A stretch of 64,000 nucleotides of DNA, from NCBI RefSeq assembly GCF_041734735.1, contig NC_134882.1, positions 23,286,852 through 23,350,851 on the forward strand, in the 5' to 3' direction. Numbering within the stretch: position 1 is the stretch's first letter; each line of letters opens with the position of its first letter. This document shows positions 10,301 to 23,852 of this stretch, one piece after another. The position numbers and the translations under genes were made by a program. Origin of the DNA: Babylonia areolata. Its lineage: Eukaryota; Mollusca; Gastropoda; Neogastropoda; Buccinidae. The notes under the pieces were generated by a model. That model saw only the letters and a program-made list of their open reading frames with translations. It was not told where the DNA came from and did no database searches.

Positions 10301-13300
10301 ATCCCTTCTCACTGGAACGTTTCCATCCACTTTCAAAACTGCAATAGTCCGGCCTCTTCTGAAGAATCCAACCTTGACGCAAACATTTTGAAAAACTATC
10401 GACCAGTTTCTAATCTTCCATTCCTGTCCAAACTCCTTGAAAAAGCTGTCCTGAAGCAGCTCAACAATCACCTTTGTTTCAACAATCTCATCCACCCATT
10501 TCAGTCTGCCTATCGTGCTGACCACAGCACCGAAACCACTCTCCTCCACATACTGAATAACCTACTGCTAGCGTCCGACTCAGGACAGATCTCCCTTCTC
10601 ACTCTTCTCGACTTGTCAGCCGCCTTTGACACGATAGACCATTCAATCCTTCTTTCCCGTCTTCATTTAACATCTGGTATCAACGGCACTGTTCTAAACT
10701 GGTTCAAATCTTATCTCACCGATCGATTCCAGTCTGTCATTGTTGATAATTTCCAGTCTGAACCCGTTAAAATTGAACATGGAGTCCTACAGAGATCTGT
10801 TTTAGGCCCAGTGCTCTTCACACTGTACGCTGCTCCTCTCGCTGAAATTATCAACCGCCATAATGTCAGTCATCATTCTTGTGCTGATGACACTCAACTC
10901 CAGAAGAGTGATACACCTGAAAACTGTTGTCGCTCTTGCAAGAAACATCTAACTGCTTCCTGGATATTCAAAATTGGATGACTCTAAATAAGTTACAATT
11001 GAACGCGGACAAAACTGAAGCCAATGATCATAGGAACTAAACAAAAAACTCTCTTCCATTTCAACTAATACAATCAAACTTGGCAGTACATCCATCCCTC
11101 TGTCCACTTCAGTCAGGAACCTCGGCGTTGTCCTTGACAACACACTGTCCATGCAAACATTTATCAATCAGACATGTCAATTCTGCTACTGTCAACTGCA
11201 GCGCATCAGTTCCATCCGAAATATCTGTCCACTGACGCAACATCTAGACTTGTCGTTTCTCTCATTCTCTCTCGCCTTGACTACTGTAACTCTCTATTGT
11301 CTGGTTTGCTGCTTCATCCATTCAGTCCCTTCAGCGCATACAAAATTCTGCTGCCCGACTCGTCCTCAGAAAGAAAAGATCTGAGCACACCACTCCTCTT
11401 TTGCAACATCTCCACTGGCTCCCTGTCTCACACCGAATAAAGTACAAGGTCAGCACTCTATACTACAAATGTATTCACAAATCAGCCCCTTCCTATCTCT
11501 GTGGCTGCCTTCACCTCTACACTCCATCTCGCTCACTACGATCAGCTTCGGATCCACTCCACTTACACATACCCAGATTCAAACTCTCAACTGTTGGCCA
11601 CCGTTCTTTCTCTGTCTCTGGACCTTGCAATTGGAATGACTTCCTCTTTCGCTTCGTCAAGTCTCCACACTCAGCTCTTTCAAGTCTGGCCTAAAACCCA
11701 CCTCTTCCCAAAATAGCCTCCCTTCCCTGCCTCTTCCTTTGTCTTTTTAGTTTTTTTCAGTTTTAGAGTTACGCTTGCGTTGAGAATGACTGGTGCGAAA
11801 GCGCTTTGATCTGTTTATGCACAAGATTTAGCGCTATATAAGTACCATTATTATTTTTATTATTATTATTACACACACCTACCCTTCCACACCCCCAAAC
11901 CCCCAACACACACACAAACTGAAACTGGTTCATGGTATGCCACACCCCCTTCATTCTCTCTTATACAAAACAAATGGCAAAACACACACAGCACGCACAC
12001 ACACACACACACACACACCACACACACACACTTAGAACTACAAGTGTTGCATTAACAAGTAATTTAGGCATACAATTCTGTATATCATTCTCTGATTTCA
12101 GTTTTGTAAACATCTTCCCCCCCCCCCCTCCCCCGGCCCCTCCCCACTCACACGCACACAACAACAACAAACCATACACACTCGGAACGAATTCACAGAA
12201 AGCTCTAGGTGAGCAACACACGCTGTCATCAACAATGAGCCAGCCAGCAAGCCACGCCCCCTCGCACATCGTTGGTCACACACAGTACACACACTGACTC
12301 TCTCTTTCACACACACTGATCAGTGACTGACGAAGCTACTTACTACAGCTAACACATTCAAAACACACACAATGCAGTTATATTTATTGTTAAACAAACA
12401 GAAAGCAGATAATAAACTGACAAACCTTGTAAACACCCACTTTCATCTCGAATAAGCTGAGCTTGTCTGTGTTCATTTTCGTCAAGCAACCCCACTTTCC
12501 ACCCCCCTGCTTGTAAAACTCTATGTCTTCAGCATCAACTTCACGCAGTTCTACCAGCCGCCGTGGCGAAGTGGTTAGCGTTGCAGACTGACGGCTGGGA
12601 GGACGTGGGTTCGAATCCAGCGGAGGTGGGTTTTTCGGCCCGTGGCCGGCTCCTACCCAGAGTTGAGTGTGCTGTGGGCTTAAATGGGGAGACTGGGACC
12701 ACACAGTCGAGTGTCATCCACTTCAAGGATGCGTCTTTGGGTGTGTTGCTCTAATTACTTGACCAACACTGCAAGTGTCTGTATCTCTCGGGCCTGGTTA
12801 ATGCCGGGATATCATTATGACAGGAAGCGTAGAGTACAGCCTTGTCACGCAGTCCCAAACCAAATGGTCTCCATAGCAACATCGTCATCGTCATCCTTCT
12901 CCTCCATCATCATCAATATAAACAAAAACAGTCTCAAAGTCTGTGGCCTTTTATGCCCTGCTCTCATGGTGACCTCAGTTTCGATACCCTCCACTTCTGT
13001 GCTTGGGGTGAGTCCTGTCAATGTCTTAAGTGTCGGCAGATTCATGGGGGGCTGTTGTTTGAGGGACGTGGTGGCGGTCTCCTCTCAGGGAGGGCGCTTA
13101 CTTAGTCTGGCTCCGTGACTTAAGCATTATTGTCATTAGTAGGGGGCTTAGTAGGTGGTGTCCTAAGTACGTTAAATCAGAACAAGGCACCACTGAACAC
13201 CACCGAAGTGACTCAGCAGCAGTGCAGGGTCTCCTCTGGTGTGTGGCCTCCTGGTGACCTAACATCGATGGCTCCCTGCGGACTGCCGACGCTGGAACTG

Positions 13301-16300
13301 TGACGGACGAACCCGGGTGTGGCTGTGTATGGGGGAATCTAAATGAGCGGCGTGGGAGTAATGCCACTGAAACGGTGCAGATGATGGGGCAGCAAAAAAA
13401 AACAAACAAAAAAACCCTTCACGCAGTTCTGTCTCATTCAGTCCACAATCTTCATCTCTACTGTTTGCATTGTGAAGGATTTCTTCCAGTACTCGTGCAA
13501 GTGTTCGGGTTTGTCTGCGTTCAGTCATGGCTTTGCAGACACAACTTGAGCTTCGTACAAACTTGCAAAACTTTCGCCATAAATACGATAATAAGGTGAA
13601 TATTTTTAGCTAATGGAACTCAGGAGATAAAGAGCTCTCAGGGGAGATTAGCAGACTATTTTCTGCAATGCGGGACTCAAAACATAGAACATTGTAACAT
13701 GACGTACGGCGTACATCAATACAGCATTGGCGATCGACATTTCATGCCGTATGTCAACAGCGCAGTCAAGAGGTTAAGCAGCCTGAGAACATAGGCTTTA
13801 ACCTTTTTTCAGTATAAGAAAAAAATCAGTCCCTTCCCTTTTTTCTTCTTTTTGTTTTTTTGAGGGCCTCCAGCCTCCTATTTTTGACTCACTTGTGTAA
13901 ACAAAGTGAGTATGTTTTAACCCGGTGTTCGGTTGTCTGTGTGTATGTGTGTGTCTGTGTGTCCATGGTAAACTTTAACATTGGCATTTTCTCTGCAAAT
14001 ACTTTGTCAGTTGACACAAATTTGGCATAAAAAATAGGAAAAATTCAGTTCTTCCAGTCATCTTGTTTAAAACAATATTGCACCTATGGGCATAAAAAAA
14101 TTTAAAAAAGAAGCCAAATTATATGCTGACTGAATTACTTTTTTTTTTCTTTTTTTTTAATTCTCTAAACTTGGCACTTTGATCTGATATTCTGACACAA
14201 CAACAAGAGCAGTCATTTTTATCATTTTTTGTTCAAACAGGAACTTCTTTTTGCTAAGCATGGAAGTTATATTTATTTTGCATGTCTTTGGTGCAGATAG
14301 TAAAAAAAGGGAAATTAATCTGTAATTAATGCTAGGGGGCTTAATTTGCTTTAAACTGATCTTTCTCATCTTAAACACTACATTTTGAAATAATACTCAA
14401 TACATAAAAAGCTTGTGTGTTTTACTCTCATTGTACAGCGTTTTCACTATGTTCATTCGCCCAAGTGGTCTTTTTCGGAAAATACTAAAATCAATATGAT
14501 GAGTGGACTTTATAGATCTATTGGCTGAGCCTTGAAGGTCATGGGCAAAAATCAATTGCGTACACATATTTATGCATATTCAAAGGCACGTGCTCATATT
14601 CTTCGCAAACATGAATGACTGATGCCATTTTGTTTCAAGTTGTTGACCTGCCCGTTCAGTCCAATATTCAATGGACAATACACGATAACATGGTGATGGA
14701 AAGTTGGAGAAGAAGACCGTCAAATATTTATTCAAAGAAAGATTTTTGAACGTTTCCTCACTTACTGGGTTTTGCCCCTAAAATTCCAAAAGAATCAGTC
14801 GGGAAAACACATTTTAAAAAAAATAAACCATGAGAGTTAAAACCCGTTTAATTGATAAAAAATAAAAATTTCCTGTCTTTACTTTTTTCAAAATGAAGTC
14901 CTTTTTACTTTAAATGATTTGGGTTAGAAGAACTTTTACTTTCCTCTACATTTTTTTATTTTAAAAAAATTTCTCAATTTTTTATAAAACTTTAAAACAA
15001 AAAAAATAGAATGAACATAAAAGAGAAAATTTAATCGCCATGTCAACCAGTTTTTAAATGAACTTGTAAAATCTATCAAAATCCAATAAAACGGGAAAAT
15101 GGGTTGCAGTATGGGTTTTGGGGGGGAAACCCAAACTCCTTTTCCACAGACTTAAAAAGAATTTTTTTAATTCCCTTTAAAAATTTTTTTTAATGCCCAA
15201 AAAACACCCAAAAAATATGATTTAAACAGCAAAACTCACTGCAAATACCGCAATCGATTTATCGCCCTTTAAAAAAAGCAGGTTTTAAAAGTTTTATTTT
15301 TTAACGTCAATTAAGGAGTCACGATAGTGTAATGGGAAAAACATTTCTTCCACCGAAATGTCCCTTTTTTCTTTTTTTTTTTTTTTTTTGTCTTTTAACC
15401 CCAACTTTTTTTAAAAAATCAGAACACATTTTAAAGATTTGATTTTTTTTTTTTTTTAAAATGTATCACTATGCTTGAAGGCCTTGCTTCTTGTTTTTTT
15501 CTTTATGTGTGTTTTTTTAGGGGGGGGGGCTCCCTCCCCCCTTTTTGGGCCCACTTTTTTTGAGTTTGGGGGGGTTTTTTTTTTAAGGCCTTCCATTTTT
15601 TTTTCCACCGTTTTAAAATTTTTTTTCCCTTTATTACTCCCAAAGGGGGCATCACTGTTTTCGCATAAACCCTATAGCTACACCACATCTGTAACAGATG
15701 CATGATCAGCACCCTTAAAACTAGCATGCTTAAACCCGGCCGGGGGGAAAAATTTAAATAAAAATAACATAAATAAAAAAGTTGATAAACAATGAAATTT
15801 GTTTTTTTAAAAAACTTGGGTAAATAAAAACACAGATGAAAAATGAAATAATATAAATGAATAGATAGAATACAGAAAAAAAATGATAAAATTGAAATAC
15901 CACCCCCTTGCCCCTGACCCCCGTTGTCCCTGAAAAAAATTTTGAATGCAATTAACCCCGAAATATTCTAGCACACACAAACCCCAACCCTGATCAATAC
16001 CATTTTTCATTAACATCCAACTGGAGAAATGAGCCACCGTATAAATATTTATAAAATATAATAAATAAAAAATATACACACAAATCCCCGTTTGGGAACC
16101 CAAAAATTTTTGTTTGCTTTTTATTTTTTGACCTTTTTATCAGCATGAAAAACCCTTTTAAACCCCATCTCAGGCTCCTTAGTTTTTTTCATTTAACATA
16201 AGAACAAACCTCATTTTTTGGGTAAAAAAGTTTTTTTTTTGTTTAGTGAACTCAGTTTCCTTTTGGAAAAAACTCTAAACTTTTGTGAAGACACTTCCAG

Positions 16301-19300
16301 TGGGGCCCCTCATGAAAAATTTTTGTCACCCGTTTTTTTTTACACTGTAAAACAAAAAGCTGCATTGGGTCAGACACAACTCCTTTTCCCAGGGATTTTT
16401 TGACTTGCCCCAAAAACCTTTAAAATTTCCCGATGCTGTTTTTTTTGAGCAAATTTTAAAAAATTTTTTCCCTTTTGGGTGAAGATTTAAATATTTAGAT
16501 CTTAATGTTTAGAAAACAAAAGAAATGGGTAATTTATTTCAGAAAAAAATGCCTTTTCCCAAACTCTGACCTGTTTACAAAAAAAATAAAAAGGTTTAAA
16601 AAGTGCATGAACAGAAACCACTAAATTTTTAAACCCAAAAACTTTAATTTCACTCCTTTAAAAACAAATTTTTTTTCACAAAAAGTGCCAGTTTTTTCAT
16701 CAGTTTTTCTGCAAAAAATTAAAAAACATAAGAAATTTTTTTTTTAAAGGGACTATAAGGATTTTATAGGGTGTTTTATTGAATCCATTTGAACTTTCTC
16801 TTTTATATGCAGGTAAGGGGGGTTTTACTGCAAAGAATAAAATAAGGGTGAAAAAAGTTTTAATGTGTACAGTAAAGGGCCTGGGGGTGAGGGCCCGGGC
16901 ACTTGATTTAAAATTTTCAATTCAGAGAACCCACAGAAACCAAACATTTCAGGCGACAGCCCGCCCTTTCACTGGAAAATTAATTTTCAGTTTTTTACCT
17001 TTAGGGAAACGTTTTTTGAGTTCCCCAAAATTTTTAAAAAAGAACCCCAAAAGCGCTTTTCCCAATGTCCCAAATTTATCTATTTAAAAAACAATAAATT
17101 TTTCAAGCACATTTGTGACTTAAAATGAAAGTCAAGTTTGAAAAAGGAATAAGAAAACTTAACCCGAAATAAAAGTTGAACTGTATATTGTCATAAATTC
17201 CCAAGTCTTTTTTTTAGGTCCCATTATATGCCGTTCCCCGTGACTGTGAAAAGTGATTATTATTTTCACGTTATTGGGTTTGATGGGTGATGTATGAAAT
17301 TAAAAATCAAAAAAAATTTTTCCCGAAAGGGGTTTTTGTTGTTTTTGTTTTACAGTGGTTATTTGGGGTAACAAAAGGGGGGCCCTAGGTTGACATCTAA
17401 CCCTTTTATGTCATTTTACATGTTTTGTGACGATTTGGTTTTTTGTGTTTTTTTACCACGATTAATTTCCCCTTGTTGAATGATAAAGTTTCCCGTGGGT
17501 TTTTTTTTGGGAAAGGTTTTAAAAAAAAAAAAAAAAAGCACAGGAACTTAAATTTTTGGCGCTTTTGCAGTGACTTTGTTCTATAAAAAGTTCCAAAAGA
17601 TAAAAACCCAAAATAAAAAAAGAAAAAGAAGGAAGAACTGTTTAAAATGAAAAATTGAAAAAGGAAATAGGATTTTTTTTTCCCTTTTAAGTAATTGTTT
17701 TTTTTTGCTAAGGACGTTAAAAAAAAAATTTTTTAAAATTTAAACAAAAAAAAAGGGAAACATAAACAAATAAAATTGGGGGTGGGCCCCACACGATTTT
17801 TTTAATTATATCAAATATTTTTAGGGAAAATTGAATGAATTTTGCTATTGTAGGTTGAGAGGAATGTATAATTTTTGACTTGGTACTCGTAACTTCGCAA
17901 AGCTCAAATTTTAAATGATGTAAATCTCTGGAAGTTAAGGAAAAAAAGAAGATGGGGAAAATGTTTGAAGTTGAAAAATTCTCAGTGCAGTCCTTTTTAT
18001 TTTGCCCCGCCCAAATTTTCATGATAATATTTGTTTAAACCCAACATAGGGTTAATTTAAATAAAAAAAATAATTTTTCCGTGGATTCCCTTAATCAGGT
18101 ATTTTTTTGTGACTAAATCTTTGGCCCTTTTTTTCTAAATCAAGAAAAGCTTGAAGAAAGTTTTTTCCAACGAAATGTTCTTTTTTTTTTGCTGACAGTA
18201 CTTAGTTTTTTTTTCACAAACCCCAAAACCCCCCTTTTTCCCGTCAGTAGAATGTGAATTTTTTCCCTTTTCAAATTTTGGGTTTAAAACCCTTTCAAAA
18301 GAACACTAAAAATGAACATATTGAAAGACAGATTTTATTTTTTTTGAGCCATTCCAGAATTTTTAATAAAGCAAGTTTTTTAAATGTTTCCAAAAACAAT
18401 GTACCGTGGACGTGAGTAAAAGAAATGTTTCCCCTATAATCAGTGTCCCCCACTTATTGGGTTTTAGTAACTTTAACCCATTTTGGGGGACAAGGGTTTT
18501 GGACATCTTCATCATCATCATCGTTTTTCAATCTTGTAACCGTGGGTGGTTGTGGGCACCACTGTGGGCCCCTCCCGAACATCCCGCCAGCTGTTTCAGC
18601 CCCTGGGGGTTTTTTTCCCGCATTCAGCAAAAACAGGCCTGTCCCCCTCCCCAATTTTTACCTTTCCCCCCTTCATTTGTCTTTCCCTTCATCTTTATCC
18701 TGGCACTGTGCTTTTTCAGGGCCCGATGAATCACACCTGTCCCCTAAACCCCATCATTTTTTTTTTCTTCATAATGCTATGCAGGCCGTCATGTGCCCCC
18801 AAAGGCTGTAGTTATTCTGTTTTGACCTCTTTTGTGATGTGGTGTCTGTATGAGATGTTCAGGATCTAACTATAGCATCTCATCTAAAGGGGCTTCAGTG
18901 TGTCTCGGAGGTCAGCAGTGAGGGTCCAGGATTTACAAGTGTACAGAAAGTTAAAATAACAGATGTACACAATAATTTAATTTTTAAAATAGCATAAATA
19001 TTATGGTTAATCTTTACTGTAGTTCTTGTAATCATATGATTTTTGGGTACTTGTTTCAGTGACAACCAACTTTGTTTAATTTGAAATTTAATTTTCTTTG
19101 CCAAAAATCATTAACATGGGGCCCTTACACTTGTCATTTTATTTTCTTCCAGAATTTTCTTTATCTGCTTTGGTTTAGCATTGAACTGAAATGATATATA
19201 GGAATGTGTATGTGTGTATGCAAGTGTGTGTGTGTGTGTACACGTGTGTGTGTGTTGGGGGGTTTGGGGGTGTATTTTGTTGTGGGTATTGTGGGAGCTG

Positions 19301-22300
19301 CGGAATATGAATGTGTGATGATGGAGTCTCCCGTCGGTCGGACGGATGAGTAGGCGGGGCAGGCTTATCTGTCGGTGTGTGTCCTCATAAGGGAGAAGAG
19401 GCTGATTCTGGATGTGCAGCACATCCCACAGGTGTTTCAATGGAAATGTCTCCAGAAGTTGAGCCCTGCTTCCTTCCTCATGCTTCTCCTTAATGGCCAG
19501 CGTTCTCTGGTTTTCAAACGCTTTATGCCACTAGAGCACAGCAATCCTCCAGCAAGGCGGTAAAGGGGCATCATTTTTCCCAGGAAGTGATTTCTATGTC
19601 GCAGGCTTTGAGGTTTGTCTTCAAGGTGTCCTGAAGCGCTTGCAGGGTCTTCCAAGTTCACGGTGGCCATCCTTCAGCTGGCCATACAAAAGGATCTTCA
19701 GGATCTCTGCTGTCTGTCTGCAGAACACGTGTCCATGTCCAGCGTAGCTGGCACTGGATCAGCAGGCTTTTAATGCTGGCAGGCTGCTCCTCTCTAGGAC
19801 CTGGAGTTTGGGAGACCCTGTCTTGCCACTATATGCTGAGGATCTTTCGTAGGCATCTCTGGTGAAACTGCTCAATTTGTTGAATGTGATGGTAATACCG
19901 TCGTCTATGTTTCACAGCAGTACAACAAGGTGGTCAGCACAACAGCTCTGTAGTTTTTGATTTTGGTGCTGAGCCTGATGCCTTTGTTGTTCCCTCAGCC
20001 TGTTGTTGAGTCTGCCCATAAGCGGAGCTGGCCTTGGCGATGCGCAGCGTCACTTCTGTATCAAGGGCTCCATTGCTGCATAGGGTGCTGTCCAGTTAGC
20101 AAAACTTGTCGACTGACTTGATCTCTGTGTCATCGATCTTGATTGCAGGTTGGGGGAAGGCACTGGCGTTCTGTGAGCTAGCTGGTTGGTACATGGACTC
20201 TGTCTTGCTGAGGCTGATGGTGAGTCCAAAGCACCTGCAGGAGGTTGAGAACCAGTCATAATGCACTGCATGTCCTCTCTTGGTGTGTGTGCAGCAAGCA
20301 CGCAGTCATCAGCAAAGAGGAACTCTCTCAACAGTGCTCAAAACACCATGGACCTGGCATGGAGTCACCACAAATTGAAAAGTTTTGCCGTCTATGTGAA
20401 ACTGAATGTAGATGCCCCGGTCACAGTCCTTGGAAGGTGTCAATCAGCATGGCAGAGAAGAGAATGGAGAACAGTGTGGGTGCCAGGAACGCACCCCGCT
20501 TCACTCCATTTCCCACAGGAATGGATCCGACAGTCAGTATTTTCCTGACTCTCGCCAGTATGCCATTGTGGAATGACCCAATCAGTGGATCAGGCTCTTT
20601 TGGGCAGTCGAACTTAGGAAGATTTTCCACAGACCACTGCGGTTCACCGTGTCGAAGACCTTAGTCAGGTCTGCAAGACCATGTGGAGCTCCCTTTTTCT
20701 CTCACGGCCCACTTCTCTTGCATCTGGGTATGGCAAACACCATGTCACATGTTCCCCTGCCTGGGGAAGCCGCTCGTGCTTCAGGGATGACTGTGTTGGA
20801 GACTGGTCAACCGTCTGTTCGTTGATGCAGGCAAAGATCTTGCCGGCAATGCAGAGGAGAGAGATTCCACGGTGGTTATCACAGGGTGTTTTGTCCCCTT
20901 TTGTTGTAAATGTGGATAATTGAAGCATCCTTGAAATCCTGGGTAACCTCCCCTCTCTCCCAGATAGACTGGAAAAGGGGGTCAGCTTGTCTGTCAGCAC
21001 CTCGCCTCCATACTTGTCAAACTGGATTCCATCTGCTCCAGATGCTTTTCCTGACTTCCTTCCTTACGTTGTCAGCTTCAGGGCCTTTCCGGGTCTCGGC
21101 CTTGGTGGGAGGGCAGCTAGCGAATCATTGGCTGCTAGCTGTGGGAGGGCTGCAATTGCCTCATCAGATACAGACGAGTCCCTGTAGAGGAGTGTGTTGA
21201 AGTGCTCTGCCCAGCGGGCAAGGATGTCTTTCTTGTCTGTCAGGAGGGGTGGTCTGGTCCAAGGCTCGGACAGGCGTTGATCCTGTGACTCTTGGCCCAT
21301 ACATAGTTCGGAGACCATCATGGAAGGTCCTTCATGTCATGAGAATCAGCAGTGGACTGAAGCTCTTCGGACTTTCTCTCCCACCAGGTGTTCTTCATCT
21401 CACGCAGCCTCTTCTGTACGAGTTGCCTGGTTTGCAAGAACTGGGTCCTTCTTCCTCTGGCAGTCTTTATCGGAGATGTGATCCTGATGCTGTATATGCA
21501 GTGTGTTCAGGAGCTTGGAGATTCCAGAGTCGTTCTCATCAAACCAGTCTTTGTGGCTCCTCTGTACAAAGCTGAGTGTGTCAGCTGCTGCTGTGTACAC
21601 AGCATCTCTAAAGGTGCTCCATACCTCTGCTACATCAGTCGATGCAGGAATTTCTTGGAGAGCTGCTTGGATTTGCTGCTGCAGCACATCCTTGGTGATA
21701 GGGAGGTGGTGATGTTCAGCTTCCTGGGGGGGTTTCTGCCAGGCTGGTTGGAACTTGTGTGCAAGTCTTACGTTCATCTTGCTGCGTACCAAGTGATGGT
21801 CCGACCAACAGACTGCTCCTCTCATGCATCGTGTAATGGAAACATCACCTTTGTCCCTCTGCCGGACAATCACATAGTCCAGCATGTGCCATTGCTTGGA
21901 GCGGGGGTGCATCCATGTTTTTTGTCCACTTGTTGGAAGAGGGTGTTGGAGATGGTCAGTCCATGCTGCGCGCAGAGCGAGAGCAAAAGCAGTCCGTTGG
22001 AGTTGCACTTGCCAGTGCCGTGCTGTCCTAGGACTTTTGGCCATGAGGAGAAGTCCACGCCGACATGGGCATTGAAATCCCCAAAGATGATCAGCCCTGT
22101 CCTTTCTGTCCACTGCTGAAATGGTGCAGCTGAGCTCCTCGTAGAAAGCTTCTTTGATGTCATCAGGGTTGGTCATCATCGGGGCATAGCAGCTGATGAC
22201 TGTGGAAAAGCAATCCTTGGACAGCTTTAGACGCAGGGTCATCAGCCTATCGTTTATCCCACGTGGAAGGCTGTCGTGCAAGTTTGGTTCGTTATGGCAA

Positions 22301-23814
22301 AGCCCACGTCTGAGGTTCTTGTGGTGCCATCTGGCTTCCCAGTGCGGTAGATTGTGTAGCCCCCTCCAACTTCCTCCAGCTGGGTTTCACCGGCAAACCT
22401 GGTTTCGCTCAGGGCTGCTATGTCCACCTGGTAGCAATCAAGCATTCTAGCAATGAGCGCTATGTGCCTTTCTGGTCTGTCGTCTCTGTTGAGTAGGGTG
22501 CGAACATTCCAGGCACCCAGAGTCAGGGCATGACTCCTGGTTCTTTTCTTCTGTTGTTTTTGACCGCTAGTGTTGGATGTCCAAGGAGGTGCGGTTTCCT
22601 ACTAGGTACTAGGCAAAGCAGGCTTTGTTTAGGGATCTTTTTATCTCCCCTTCCCCATGTGGTTAGAGCAGTGCTGTCCCTAAAAAGGGTTGCTCTGACA
22701 CTGTGGGAGGATACGGGCGCTGCATCTGCCCCAGTCTACGGTGGACGGCCATCACCCCACAGCCGCCTGCGTGCAGAGTCGTGACTAGGAACTGTCAGCA
22801 GCATCCTCTGCCTGTCCCCTTTACCACTTCTCCATCGCCGCAGGGCTTGGGAAAGCTGGGTGTTGAAGGCTAGCTCGTCGTTCCGACATTAGCCTGGTTG
22901 CCTGACCAGTACAGGTGCCTTTTTTTTAGTGAGGAGGAGTTGTGCAGTCTCTTCCCCACTCTCTCGCCTACCGACGCTCACAGTCCCACAGGTGCAGATA
23001 CTGCCATGTGCAGGACGGCCTCGGCAGGTGCAGATTTTTTCTTCGGAGCTCCGTCTCCTAGGAGGACTTCCAGCCAAGGATAAGAGCTCCCCCTGCCCTT
23101 TGGTCATCCTCGTCTGCCTTCACAGCCGTTGGGAAAGGTTTCCTCCTCCGCCTGATCCATTGTTGGGAGACTTCACATGTGGCAGGTAGTACTGGGTTAC
23201 ATGGTACCAGTAGCAAAGGTTATGCCCCTGACCTGACAATGTGTAGGATCTTCAAATTAGCGTCTGTTCACTAGAAGTGTTTTTAGATGGAAAGAAGAGA
23301 GGTAGTGGGTGAAAGAGAGGGAATGTTTGTGAATATTAGTGTAAATGAAAATAAGTGCCAAGTTTAGTGGAAAAAAAAAAAAAACACCCCCCCAAAAAAA
23401 CAAAAAACAAAACAAAACAGTAAGTTCATTTGGATATAATTTGGCTTCTTTTTTAACATTTTTTTTGTGCCCATCCCAGAGGTGCAATATTGTTTTAGCT
23501 CACTCAGTACGGCCAGTCCTCTTTTCTCCTCTATACATACCCCTCGGATGTCCAGTGGGTGTCTCAATGACCCAACCTTTAGCTTCTGTCGTCAGACTTG
23601 TGGTATTGTTTGTCAACATTCACCTCTTCGGTATAAGAGCCTTCCACTTGCAATATTTTGATGGTGGTAACTGGGGTGAAACGCTGTTAATGTCGTCTCT
23701 TTCGCCGTTCGTATGGACAAGAAGACTGGAAAGAACTGAATTTACCTATTTTTATGCCAAATTTGGTGTCAACTGACAAAGTATTTGCAGAGAAAATGAC
23801 AATGTTAAAGTTGA

Positions 23815-23852
<38 letters not shown>

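Larger units (their letters stand above)
7503..13777 (-). mobile_element. piggyBac element, expanded by nested insertions
   Basis: TTAA at 7503-7506 and 13774-13777 is followed inward by CCCCTTCACTGCTTG and, inverted, CCTCTTGACTGCGC, which are piggyBac-like terminal repeats. Transposase C-terminal exon 7809-8498 and an N-terminal exon (13528 to 12426) both lie on the minus strand, as expected for one element. Between them sit a CR1/L2-like LINE (8640-11868) and a SINE (12553-13416). The exons carrying the first two catalytic Asp residues are not visible, so the element cannot be autonomous. Confidence 0.75.

Noticed and set aside
12000-12035. CRISPR-like or regulatory array in the CA repeats
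   Set aside because: Simple dinucleotide repeats in a eukaryotic intron; no spacers.
16779-18811. several 100-codon frames between 15.4 and 18.8 kb
   Set aside because: They lie in the homopolymer-smeared stretch, where frames cannot be trusted.
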